The position numbers and the translations under genes are program-made. 64,000 bases of DNA from Luteimonas sp. J29 (GTDB lineage Bacteria > Pseudomonadota > Gammaproteobacteria > Xanthomonadales > Xanthomonadaceae), in assembly GCF_000472505.1 (NCBI RefSeq), contig NZ_AWZR01000001.1, positions 177,693 to 241,692 on the forward strand, written 5' to 3'. This document shows, piece after piece, positions 48,171 to 54,792 of this stretch (positions are counted from its first letter, which is position 1; every line of letters begins with the position of its first letter). The notes under the pieces are model-generated. The model was given only the letters and a program-made list of their open reading frames with translations, was not told the DNA's origin and did no database searches.

Positions 48171-48551
48171 TGGCGCGGACTTGCCCGCCTGTTGCGCCGC
48201 CTCGCGCCCTCGCACATCGTCAACATCACCTCGGTCGCCGCCCGCACCGGATCGCCCGGCGAATACGTCGCCTACGCCGCCACCAAGGCCGCCCTCGACG
48301 CCCTCACCGTGGGCCTGGCCCGCGAACTCGCCCCGCAGCGCATCCACGTCAACGCCGTCTCCCCCGGCACCATCGACACCACCATCCACGCCCGCGCCGG
48401 CGAACCCGACCGCCCCGCCCGCGTGGCCCAGCGGATACCGATGCAGCGCCCCGGCCAGCCCGAAGAAATCGCCAACGCCGTCGCCTGGCTCGTCTCCCCC
48501 GAAGCCTCCTACATCACCGCCACCATCCTCGAAGCCACCGGCGGCCTCTAG
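48171..48551 (+). pseudogene. 5'-truncated short-chain dehydrogenase
   Basis: The frame encodes only the C-terminal half of an SDR: HIVNITSVAARTGSPGEYVAYAATKAALDALTVGLA with the catalytic Ser and YxxxK, then INAVSPGTIDT-like HVNAVSPGTIDTTIHA and WLVSPEASYITATILEATGGL at the proper end. The Rossmann TGxxxGxG half is missing, and there is no ATG; the only start-like codon is TTG at 48192. The fragment is in frame with marR directly after its stop. The left boundary is approximate. This is a remnant, probably left by a deletion that joined it to marR. Confidence 0.75.
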
Positions 48552-48807
48552 CTCCCCTGTAGGAGCGGCTTCAGCCGCGACCCCCACCCCAACCCCCTCC
48601 GCGCATCCGGGTCCCCAACGCACCCCACCACGCGCCGCATCACACCCACCCCACACACCCCAACCACACCCACCACCCCCGCCCCCCCATGACCATCCAC
48701 ACGCGCCCACCCACCCCACGGCGCTACGGTCCTCCCCACCGCGTCGCCCCGGCGCATGACCCACGGGCCCCGCCTGCACGGCGTCGCCCACCGGACGGGA
48801 GCGCCAC
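48552..48807. other. C-rich intergenic stretch with one REP copy
   Basis: These 256 bases hold one REP motif (48559-48582) and then about 140 bases of strongly C-rich, G-poor + strand sequence (CCCACCCC-type runs) up to about 48722. The complementary strand is G-rich and could form quadruplexes. I see no gene; the promoter of the following hydrolase gene must lie near its right end. Confidence 0.6.
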
Positions 48808-50097
48808 ATGGCCGCCAGCACCTGGATCGCCGCGCTGCTCGCCGTCGCCTCGCTGCAGGCGACGGCCGCCACGCCACCCGACGACGCCTGCGTCGGCACC
48901 TACCGCCTGCAGGACGGACGCGACGTGGACCTCGCCCGCTCCGGCGACGACGGCTACCGCTGGCGCATGAAGGACGGCACCAGCGGCAAGCTCGACCCCG
49001 CGCCCGACGGCGGCTGGACCAGCACGCTCGGCTGGACCGGCCGCCCCGACGGCCATCGCGTCGAACCCGACGCCTGCGCCGACGGCCGCCTGCGCTTCGA
49101 CGGCGTCGCCGGCGAGCGCATCGCCTTCGACACCCGCGAGACCCGCTTCGCCGTGCAGGGCGCCACCCTCGCCGGCCGCCTCGTGCTGCCGCCGGGCGAC
49201 GCACCGGTGCCGGTGGTGGTGTTGGTGCACGGATCCGAACGCAGTTCGGCGCGCGAGGACTACGCGCTGCAGCGCCTGTTCCCCTCGGCGGGCATCGGCG
49301 CCTTCGTCTACGACAAGCGCGGCACCGGCGCCTCCGGCGGCCACTACACCCACGACTACCTGGTGCTCGCCACCGACGCCATCGCCGCCGCCCGCGAAGC
49401 GCGTCGCCTCGCCGGCGCCCGCGCCGCGAGCATCGGCTACCAGGCCGGCAGCCAGGGCGGCTGGGTCGCGCCGCTGGCCGCGCGCATCGAACCGGTGGAC
49501 TTCGTGGTGGTGAGCTTCGGCCTGGCCGTGTCGCCGCTGGAGGAAGACCGCGCCGCCGTGGTGCTGGACATGGAACGCCACGGCTTCGGCCCCGACGCGC
49601 TGGCCGGCGCGATGGAAGTGGTGGACGCCACCGCGGAGATCCTGCGCAGCGGCTTCCGCGACGGCCATGACGCCCTGGCCCGCGTCCGCGATCGCCACGG
49701 CGACGCGCCCTGGTTCCGCCACGTCCGCGGCAACGCCACCTTCTTCCTGCTGGAGAAGACCGAGGCCGAGCTGCGCGAGGTCGGCCCGGGCCTTTTCCCC
49801 GGCATCCCCGTCGATTACGACCCGATGCCCGTGCTGCGCAACCTGCGCGTGCCGCAGCTGTGGCTGCTCGGCGGCCAGGACATCGACGCCCCGCACGCGG
49901 AAACCGAACGCCGCCTGCGTGCGCTGGCGGATGAAGGGCTACCGATCCAGGTGGTCGTCTATCCCGACGCCGAGCACGGGATGTACGAGTTCGAGGTGGC
50001 GCCGGATGGGACGAGGCTGTCGACGCGGCAGCCGGAGGGGTATTTCGAGGCGATGCGGGATTTTATCGGAGGAGAGTGGAAGACCGCGGACAATTAA
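48808..50097 (+). CDS. Exported alpha/beta-hydrolase family protein
   Basis: The 429-residue protein has a signal peptide (residues 1-21, ending TAATP). A small N-terminal beta domain of about 110 residues is followed by an alpha/beta-hydrolase domain with PVVVLVHGSERSS (oxyanion loop, near residue 135), YDKRGTGASGG near 170 and a nucleophile region GYQAGSQGGW near 212, in which Ser lies in GSQGG. The C-terminal PDAEHGMYEF holds the likely catalytic His. The substrate is unknown. It is the last chromosomal gene before the integron cassette island. Confidence 0.82.
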   Translation: MAASTWIAALLAVASLQATAATPPDDACVGTYRLQDGRDVDLARSGDDGYRWRMKDGTSGKLDPAPDGGWTSTLGWTGRPDGHRVEPDACADGRLRFDGVAGERIAFDTRETRFAVQGATLAGRLVLPPGDAPVPVVVLVHGSERSSAREDYALQRLFPSAGIGAFVYDKRGTGASGGHYTHDYLVLATDAIAAAREARRLAGARAASIGYQAGSQGGWVAPLAARIEPVDFVVVSFGLAVSPLEEDRAAVVLDMERHGFGPDALAGAMEVVDATAEILRSGFRDGHDALARVRDRHGDAPWFRHVRGNATFFLLEKTEAELREVGPGLFPGIPVDYDPMPVLRNLRVPQLWLLGGQDIDAPHAETERRLRALADEGLPIQVVVYPDAEHGMYEFEVAPDGTRLSTRQPEGYFEAMRDFIGGEWKTADN

Positions 50098-50111
50098 AGA
50101 TCCATGTGGAT

Positions 50112-50171
50112 GTCTAACGCCAGAATTAAGCCGTGCTGCGAAGCGGCATCCGCTTGAATGACTTGTTAGGT
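50112..50171 (-). repeat. attC site 1 (end of array)
   Basis: GTCTAAC at 50112-50118 and GTTAGGT at 50165-50171 bound a 60-base imperfect palindrome with AAGCCG on the left inner arm, a CGAAGCGG turn and a diverged right arm (CCGCTTGAATGACTTG). On the minus strand it ends the last cassette. Confidence 0.85.
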
Positions 50172-50250
50172 GCGATCTCTCACCACTCCACGTACTGCGA
50201 CATTTCTTCTGCGAAGGCAGTCATTGATTGACACCACTTAGGCTCAACTT

Positions 50251-50290
50251 CCAAGTGCAACACACCAGCTCTCAGGGGTGTTGCACTTGG
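50251..50290. repeat. 13-bp inverted repeat in the last cassette
   Basis: CCAAGTGCAACAC (50251-50263) and GTGTTGCACTTGG (50278-50290) are exact reverse complements with a 14-base loop. The hairpin begins ten bases past the stop of the last cassette gene. It lacks a T-run, so it may stabilise the 3' end of the mRNA rather than terminate. Confidence 0.7.
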
Positions 50291-50299
50291 GGTGTTAAT

Positions 50300-50569
50300 T
50301 CACCCCTCACGCCCATTGAGCAGAGAAGCCATCTGAACTGCATCTGATCGCTGCAAGAATAGGTACAAGAGCTTGCAGCTACCGAACTTCCGATGAAGCT
50401 CCGACTCGCGAGAAGGATGGTTGCCGAAGCGAAAGCGACGCGTTGCACCTGACCGAGCCGGAAGCTCGTAGACGCCAAAGCTGCGCGGCAAAGTGAGATG
50501 GCCGTCGGGTCTTACCTCGGCTGGCGGGACTGCACGCGCACCCAACTCTTGCTCTGTTGAAGCTGCCAT
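50300..50569 (-). CDS. Small cassette-encoded protein of unknown function (89 aa)
   Basis: The 89-residue protein starts MAASTEQELGARAVPPAEVRPDG and contains FGVYELPARSGATRRFRFGNHPSRESEL and CKLLYLFLQRSDAVQMASLLNGREG. It appears soluble, basic in the middle and helical at the end; no motif is recognised. It lies in the last cassette between two attC sites, in the expected orientation, with its stop about 130 bases before the attC, longer than in the other cassettes. A shorter frame overlapping it on the same strand is less likely. Compact proteins of this kind are typical cassette cargo. Confidence 0.6.
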   Translation of the reverse strand: MAASTEQELGARAVPPAEVRPDGHLTLPRSFGVYELPARSGATRRFRFGNHPSRESELHRKFGSCKLLYLFLQRSDAVQMASLLNGREG

Positions 50570-50585
50570 GATCTCGCTCTGTGAG

Positions 50586-50645
50586 GCCTAACGCTTGAGT
50601 TAAGCCGCGCCGCGAAGCGGCGTCGGCTTGAATGAATTGTTAGAT
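50586..50645 (-). repeat. attC site 2
   Basis: GCCTAAC (50586-50592) and GTTAGAT (50639-50645) bound a 60-base imperfect palindrome with arms AAGCCGCGCCGC and GCGGCGTCGGCTT. It is the attC of the P-loop ATPase cassette, and the stop codon of that gene lies inside the GTTAGAT core. Confidence 0.92.
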
Positions 50646-51893
50646 GTGACGATGGCCCCACCGTAGGAAAAACAGCAGGTAAGGGTCCCGGATATCCAGC
50701 ACATCATTTCCACTGTCCCACTCCAAGATCGCGCGATTCTCTGATTCGTTGGCGATTGTCGCGATATGGCTGCAAGCCCCAGTCACACTCGAACCGCTCG
50801 GAACTTCTCTGGCGCACTGACGCCCAATCCTCTCTTGGAGGTTGGCATAGCGAATGGTTAGCTCAGGGGGGTCGTCGGCCACTGCCTTCAAGATTAACGG
50901 ATATACGTCGCAGATCTCTCCGTTGACCAATTGATAGTGTTTCCTGTCTTGGCCGCGAGTCTTCGGCCCTTCGCTCATCTTGATAGTTGTAGATGAGTAG
51001 TCGGAATTCGCGGCGGTTCTTCCGCAGATTCTTTGAAAAGTCACGTCGCTGGTTTCTATTGGAGTCCCTGCGGCGAAAGGCTCTTCGATATCGAGCTCAA
51101 AGCACGTGTTTAGACAGAGCGTCTGCATCAACTGGGGGGAGCCTGCGGCCTCTGCAGCCAGCGCGTTCAAGTACCCCTGCGGCAAAGTCGCGTTGAGATG
51201 CTTGAAGCCGGCGTGGGCAATTTTCACTAGCTGATCCTGATCCCAGTAATCGAAATCAAGCTTGACGAGCCTGCCGCGCAGATCGGGGTTTGCGCGTACG
51301 GCATCGTCAGAATGATAGGGAACCGACGCCACAATAAATATTACGTTCTGGCGCGCGGCTTCTTTAATCTGGTTAGAAATTTCTTTCTGCACTTCTGCTG
51401 GGATGTAGTGAAAGTCATCCACAAACACGACCAAGCCAGTGTCGCTCAGTTCACGAATTAGCAGTTGCAAATAGTCAACCGAATCCGTTTCGGTGGTCGT
51501 TTGCGAGTTAGACCAAGCACCTTCGACAGAGACTTCGCCTTGCCCCTTTACAAGGAATCCTGCAGATCCCCCCACCTTTCCGCCGACCTTTCCGTCGAAT
51601 CCTTTCGAATTGGATGATGAGGATGTGATGGGTGTGCCGATAAGATCAAAAACGCGGTCCCAAAGCTTTTCGGGACTGTTAACGCCCGCGCCGGTGACTT
51701 GAACTAGGCGGTCTCGTCCCACGTTTGTCTCAACAAACACGGTCTTTCCGGATTTTGATGGCCCGGATAGCGAAATTACCAACGCTCCGGCGTTGAGGGC
51801 TTGCTGAAGCTCCTTCGCCCTCTCTTGAAGATGGTCGCCTACATACGTGTGGGTTGGCAGTCGCCCCGGGGTAAAGATCTCAGTAGCCTTCAT
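50640..51893 (-). CDS. Cassette-encoded P-loop ATPase, AAA/STAND-like
   Basis: The 417-residue protein has a clear Walker A (GPSKSGKT, residues 44-51), Walker B (LVVFVDD, 154-160), a sensor-1-like strand NVIFIVASVPY (183-193) and an Arg-rich NPDLRGRL (202-209), followed by a helical lid with AAEAAGSPQLMQTLC. This is an ORC/STAND-like AAA ATPase core. A Gly/Ser-rich insertion (about residues 91-135, KVGGKVGGSAGF) between the Walker motifs is unusual. The C-terminal 150 residues look like a winged-helix or effector region but match nothing I know. Codon use is much less GC-biased than in the neighbours. A sensing or defence role is plausible for an integron-borne STAND-like ATPase, but this is inference. 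Confidence 0.75.
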   Translation of the reverse strand: MKATEIFTPGRLPTHTYVGDHLQERAKELQQALNAGALVISLSGPSKSGKTVFVETNVGRDRLVQVTGAGVNSPEKLWDRVFDLIGTPITSSSSNSKGFDGKVGGKVGGSAGFLVKGQGEVSVEGAWSNSQTTTETDSVDYLQLLIRELSDTGLVVFVDDFHYIPAEVQKEISNQIKEAARQNVIFIVASVPYHSDDAVRANPDLRGRLVKLDFDYWDQDQLVKIAHAGFKHLNATLPQGYLNALAAEAAGSPQLMQTLCLNTCFELDIEEPFAAGTPIETSDVTFQRICGRTAANSDYSSTTIKMSEGPKTRGQDRKHYQLVNGEICDVYPLILKAVADDPPELTIRYANLQERIGRQCAREVPSGSSVTGACSHIATIANESENRAILEWDSGNDVLDIRDPYLLFFLRWGHRHI

Positions 51894-51906
51894 TAATGAT
51901 CCTCAC

Positions 51907-51967
51907 AGCTAACGCCGCCCATCACGCGCGTGCGTCTTCGCACGTCGCGTGCATGGGCTTGTTGGGC
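51907..51967 (-). repeat. attC site 3 (divergent type)
   Basis: A degenerate left core AGCTAAC (51907-51913) and GTTGGGC (51961-51967) bound a 61-base imperfect palindrome whose arms are GCCCATCACGCG and CGCGTGCATGGGC, unlike the AAGCCG arms of the other four sites. It closes the two-helix membrane-protein cassette and suggests that cassette came from a different source. Confidence 0.7.
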
Positions 51968-51969
51968 AG

Positions 51970-52443
51970 CTATTCACCCTTCACCTCGACAACTGAATAG
52001 TCCCAGACCAAGCGGCCTCTGGGCTTCAGTGCGTCGCCGGAAAAGTAAACCAATTCGTTAAAGTCGCGTGCCTGGCCCGGCGGAACGCCCAGATACACAT
52101 ACTCGTTGCTCTCCCCGATGATGAGGCAGTTCCTCTCGCTTTCGCCTGAGCAGTCTCTCATCGTTACCTTCAGCGTCACCTGCTTGAGGGTATATTGCGC
52201 GGAGCCGTTTATCAGACGGCCGGAAAGTGTGTATCCGCTGTAGTCGGGCTTGAGCGTCACTCCTTCGAATTTCAGCTCCGCCGGCCTGATGCGAGAGAGA
52301 GCCAGCTTCTCCTTTCTTTCCTCATTTGCGTAGATGACAAAGCCCGCGGCAGCACCCAGGCCTACTATCACCAAGGCGAACTTGCGGAATCCTGCTGAGA
52401 CAACCAACAGGATGAGAATTACGATGCCGATTAGCCAACCCAT
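51970..52443 (-). CDS. Cassette-encoded membrane protein with FxLYD-like domain
   Basis: The 157-residue protein has two closely spaced hydrophobic helices (residues 2-17 and 22-40) and then a soluble domain. YTLSGRLINGSAQYTLKQVTLKVTMRDC (about residues 70-97) has the look of an FxLYD/DUF3426-type beta-sandwich seen in envelope proteins. Two cysteines (in DCSGESERNC) may form a disulfide. Its stop lies two bases from the attC. Function is unknown; exposure of the domain outside the inner membrane is the likely topology. Confidence 0.7.
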   Translation of the reverse strand: MGWLIGIVILILLVVSAGFRKFALVIVGLGAAAGFVIYANEERKEKLALSRIRPAELKFEGVTLKPDYSGYTLSGRLINGSAQYTLKQVTLKVTMRDCSGESERNCLIIGESNEYVYLGVPPGQARDFNELVYFSGDALKPRGRLVWDYSVVEVKGE

Positions 52444-52459
52444 AGTTTCTTATTCTGAA

Positions 52460-52519
52460 GCCCAACGCCTGAATTAAGCCGACCCGCGAAGCGGGTTCGG
52501 CTTGAATGAATTGTTAGAC
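52460..52519 (-). repeat. attC site 4
   Basis: GCCCAAC (52460-52466) and GTTAGAC (52513-52519) bound a 60-base imperfect palindrome with arms AAGCCGACCCGC and GCGGGTTCGGCTT. It is close to the Xanthomonas-type attC consensus as I recall it. It closes the nuclease-like cassette. Confidence 0.92.
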
Positions 52520-52525
52520 CGCACC

Positions 52526-53077
52526 TTACCACCCGTCCACATGACCGTCTTGGCTGACGGTGAGTATGCGAATGCCGGCTAGGCGGACTAGCGGGGCGTT
52601 CCGCCACCGCGCGGCCAACTGGGCGAATTTGGAACTATACGGAACCGCAACCGCAAGCGTGGGGTTCTCCGGCAGGGTCTCGATTGTCAGGAGCTGCCCT
52701 AGAGCCTCGCGAAGAAGAGGGTACTCAGCAGAAGACTTGGAGCGAGCAAGAGGCCCTTTCTTTGCCTCAGCGACAAACGGTGAGTTGTCCATCAGGGTTG
52801 CGTACACATCGCCAACGCCAGGCCTGGAGTGCACCTCAATGGCGCCTGGAAGAGAATCGTTGTGATAGGTGACTTGCCACCGCTCGGCAGTATCACAGTG
52901 CCAGCCGTGATCCCGCATGAAATCACGGACAGAGAAGTGAACCTTCTCGCCAAGCCGAACCTGTGCGCCGTCGATAGCGACCAAAATAGTTCCTTTGGCA
53001 CGTCCACTGGAAAGCAGATGGATAGCTAGCCTGAGACTGACCTCTGCTTCTGGCATGACTTGCGATGAACTCGACAT
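52526..53077 (-). CDS. Cassette-encoded PD-(D/E)XK nuclease-like protein
   Basis: The 183-residue protein fits the restriction-endonuclease-like core in order: an N-terminal helix with Glu (PEAEVSLRLAIHLL), a strand and loop with D90 (PGVGDVYATL), then E104-A-K106 (FVAEAKKG) as the (D/E)xK motif, and Q128 in EALGQLLTIE on the following helix. A cysteine and a WHCD segment lie before the core. No DNA-binding domain is attached and no methyltransferase is linked. It may be a nuclease acting on foreign or modified DNA, or an inactive relative; the sequence alone does not decide. It is one of five cassettes in the array. Confidence 0.68.
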   Translation of the reverse strand: MSSSSQVMPEAEVSLRLAIHLLSSGRAKGTILVAIDGAQVRLGEKVHFSVRDFMRDHGWHCDTAERWQVTYHNDSLPGAIEVHSRPGVGDVYATLMDNSPFVAEAKKGPLARSKSSAEYPLLREALGQLLTIETLPENPTLAVAVPYSSKFAQLAARWRNAPLVRLAGIRILTVSQDGHVDGW

Positions 53078-53080
53078 GCG

Positions 53081-53192
53081 GTCTAACGCCTAAGTTAAGC
53101 CGACTCGTGTAGCGCAGCCAACAACATGGCAAGCTTTTTTTGCCATGTTGCTGGCGTAGCGAAACGAGTTCGGCTTGAACGCATTGTTAGGT
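53081..53192 (-). repeat. attC site 5 (long, with inner hairpin)
   Basis: GTCTAAC (53081-53087) and GTTAGGT (53186-53192) bound a 112-base site, nearly twice the length of the others. The arms AAGCCGACTCGT and ACGAGTTCGGCTT are of the usual type, and an extra perfect 11-bp stem (CAACATGGCAA at 53122, TTGCCATGTTG ending 53150) with a seven-base loop fills the middle. The stop of the first cassette gene lies in its core. Confidence 0.88.
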
Positions 53193-53573
53193 GTCATTTG
53201 CTTCGTTCCTTGGGGAATCCGCTCCCCGCAGGTCGGTGGGATGCGGCAGAACCGCCGGTGCAGGGCCGGACAAGCCGTAGACCTCAACTCCGGACAGCGT
53301 CCCCTCGCTTGAGTAGACGAAGATGCCAGACATGTGATCTTGGTCTCCGAAGGTGTAGTCGCCCAGGACATGCACTCCTGGGGCAGGACTCGGTCTGCCG
53401 GGGATCTTAAAGTTGAAGCTGGCACAACCGCATTCGCAGCGCCAGGTAGATGCCGCCGCCATGTCCAATTGGCTCAAGTAGTCGCGCGCCTCGGGTCCGC
53501 CATGCTCAAGCATCCAGCGTGCGAGAGCATGCTCGTCCTTAGTGAGTGGCCGGATCGCTTCGTTGTCTGCCAT
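53187..53573 (-). CDS. Cassette-encoded conserved hypothetical protein (128 aa)
   Basis: The 128-residue protein begins MADNEAIRPLTKDEHALARWMLEHGG and has a helical N-terminus, then a Cys cluster CECGCAS near residue 50 and a beta-rich part with GDYTFGDQDHMSGIFVYSSEGTLSGVEVYGLSG. This pattern recurs in uncharacterised proteobacterial proteins, from memory; function unknown. The cysteines could bind zinc or be structural. It is the first cassette of the array; the ATG at 53573 is five bases after the recombination point, and the TAA stop lies inside the attC core. Confidence 0.72.
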   Translation of the reverse strand: MADNEAIRPLTKDEHALARWMLEHGGPEARDYLSQLDMAAASTWRCECGCASFNFKIPGRPSPAPGVHVLGDYTFGDQDHMSGIFVYSSEGTLSGVEVYGLSGPAPAVLPHPTDLRGADSPRNEANDT

Positions 53574-53583
53574 GACACCTAAC

Positions 53584-53720
53584 ACCTATTAGACCCCGCT
53601 TCGGGGCGGTAACGCCGACGATACTGCCCTAAACCAGATTGTTATTGAGTATCGCCGCGGATTCGTCGATATGCACGGCACTTCCTGTCCGGCCAACGGT
53701 GCTCCGCGTCAGACGCCACC
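53584..53720. other. Gap between array start and lysR gene
   Basis: These 137 bases lie where an attI site and integrase would be expected. A small hairpin (CCCCGCTTCGGGG, 53594-53606) is present, with TAACGCC just after it. No integrase remnant is recognisable, and I cannot confirm an attI. Confidence 0.5.
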
Positions 53721-54647
53721 TCAGCCGCCACGAACCTCCCGCGCCCACGGCTCCCCCACCAACCCCTCCGCCAGATAATCCACCAGCGCCTGCACCCTGG
53801 CGGGCCGCCTGCGCCCCGGCGGGGTCACGATATGCAGCGCGAGCGGATCGCCCTGCCAGTCGTCCAGCACGCTTTCGAGCGTGCCGTCGCGCAGGTCCTG
53901 CCAGACCAGGAAGTCCGGCTGCAGGGCCAGGCCGAGGCCGGCGCGCAGGGCGGGGAGGAACACTTCGGCGTTGTTGGCCTGCAGCTGGGTAGGGACGACC
54001 TGGGTGTACTCGCCGTGGCGGGGGTGGCGGAAGCGCCAGGCGCTGCCGCCGCGCTGGTAGGCGTACTGCAGGGCGCGGTGGCGGGCGAGGTCGCGGGGGT
54101 GCTCGGGGCGGCCGTGCCGCGCGAAGTACGCCGGGGCGCCGACCACGCACAGGCGCACGCTGCACAGGCGGCGGGCGCGCAGGCTGGAGTCGGCCATGGC
54201 GGCGATGCGCAGGGCGAGGTCGACGCGGTGGGCCACCAGGTCCACCACTTCGTCGCTGAGCTGGATGTCCAGCTCCACCTCGGGATGGGCCTGGAGGAAG
54301 CCGGGCAGCATCGGCGCCAGGCGCGAGACGCCGAACGACATCGGCGCGGCCAGGCGGATGCGGCCGCGCAGGCGGGTGGACTGCTCGGCGGCCTCCTGCT
54401 CCACCGCCTCGCCTTCCTCGAGGATCCGGCTGGCGCGTTCGAGCGCGGCTGCGCCGGCCTCGGTCAGCGCCATGCGCCGCGAGGTGCGGTGGAACAGGCT
54501 GGTGCCGATGCGCCGCTCCAGCCGGCCGATGGCCTTGGACACGGTGGCCTGCGACAGCGACAGCGCCTCGGCGGCGCGGGCGAACGAGCCCGCCTCGGCC
54601 ACCGTGGCGAAGATCGCCCAGGCTTCGAGGTCCGGCAGCTTGGCCAT
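53721..54647 (-). CDS. LysR family transcriptional regulator
   Basis: The 308-residue regulator has the LysR helix-turn-helix (WAIFATVAEAGSFARAAEALSLSQATVSKAIGRLERRIG, about residues 9-47) and an effector domain with SDEVVDLVAHRVDLALRIAAMADSSLRARRL, typical of the branch that includes pirin-linked regulators. It is divergent from the pirin gene across a clear inverted repeat. The ATG at 54647 begins the conserved MAKLPDLEAW; an upstream GTG/ATG extension is not supported. Confidence 0.92.
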   Translation of the reverse strand: MAKLPDLEAWAIFATVAEAGSFARAAEALSLSQATVSKAIGRLERRIGTSLFHRTSRRMALTEAGAAALERASRILEEGEAVEQEAAEQSTRLRGRIRLAAPMSFGVSRLAPMLPGFLQAHPEVELDIQLSDEVVDLVAHRVDLALRIAAMADSSLRARRLCSVRLCVVGAPAYFARHGRPEHPRDLARHRALQYAYQRGGSAWRFRHPRHGEYTQVVPTQLQANNAEVFLPALRAGLGLALQPDFLVWQDLRDGTLESVLDDWQGDPLALHIVTPPGRRRPARVQALVDYLAEGLVGEPWAREVRGG

Positions 54648-54702
54648 CGGTGGCTCCGCGGCGGGTTCGGGGCATCGTCCGGCCGCGGGCGCGAGCATGT
54701 CA

Positions 54703-54738
54703 AGAATGGAAAGAATGCTATTCGGGCCTTTCCATTCT
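54703..54738. promoter_or_regulatory. LysR-type binding site between lysR and pirin genes
   Basis: AGAATGGAAAG (54703-54713) and CTTTCCATTCT (54728-54738) form a perfect 11-bp inverted repeat with a 14-base centre, an island of AT-rich sequence. It lies between the two divergent starts (54647 and 54793). A second AGAAT-like half (AAGAATG at 54711) overlaps it. Confidence 0.8.
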
Positions 54739-54792
54739 CAAGGGGCAGGGTGGTTCCTAGACTGGCCCCAGTCCCCGCATTGGAGGTTCGCC

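Larger units (their letters stand above)
50112..53583 (-). mobile_element. Integron gene-cassette array without integrase (CALIN-like)
   Basis: Five minus-strand genes alternate with five attC recombination sites (RYYYAAC...GTTRRRY, inner AAGCCG/CGGCTT arms). Each site lies at the 3' end of the gene before it, as in integron cassettes. Read on the minus strand, the array opens at a GTTAGGT point at 53577-53583 and ends with the attC at 50112-50171. Base composition drops sharply from the surrounding genome. No integrase gene is found in the window on either side, and attI is not recognisable, though the 137 bases upstream of the first cassette may hold a remnant. Confidence 0.88.

Noticed and set aside
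48192-48551. Reading the SDR fragment as an intact small gene from TTG
   Set aside because: It lacks the nucleotide-binding half of the fold and has no credible start, so it is listed as a pseudogene.
53584-53720. A possible attI or sixth attC upstream of the first cassette
   Set aside because: Only a short hairpin and a partial TAACGCC are visible; the paired cores and arms of a real site are missing.
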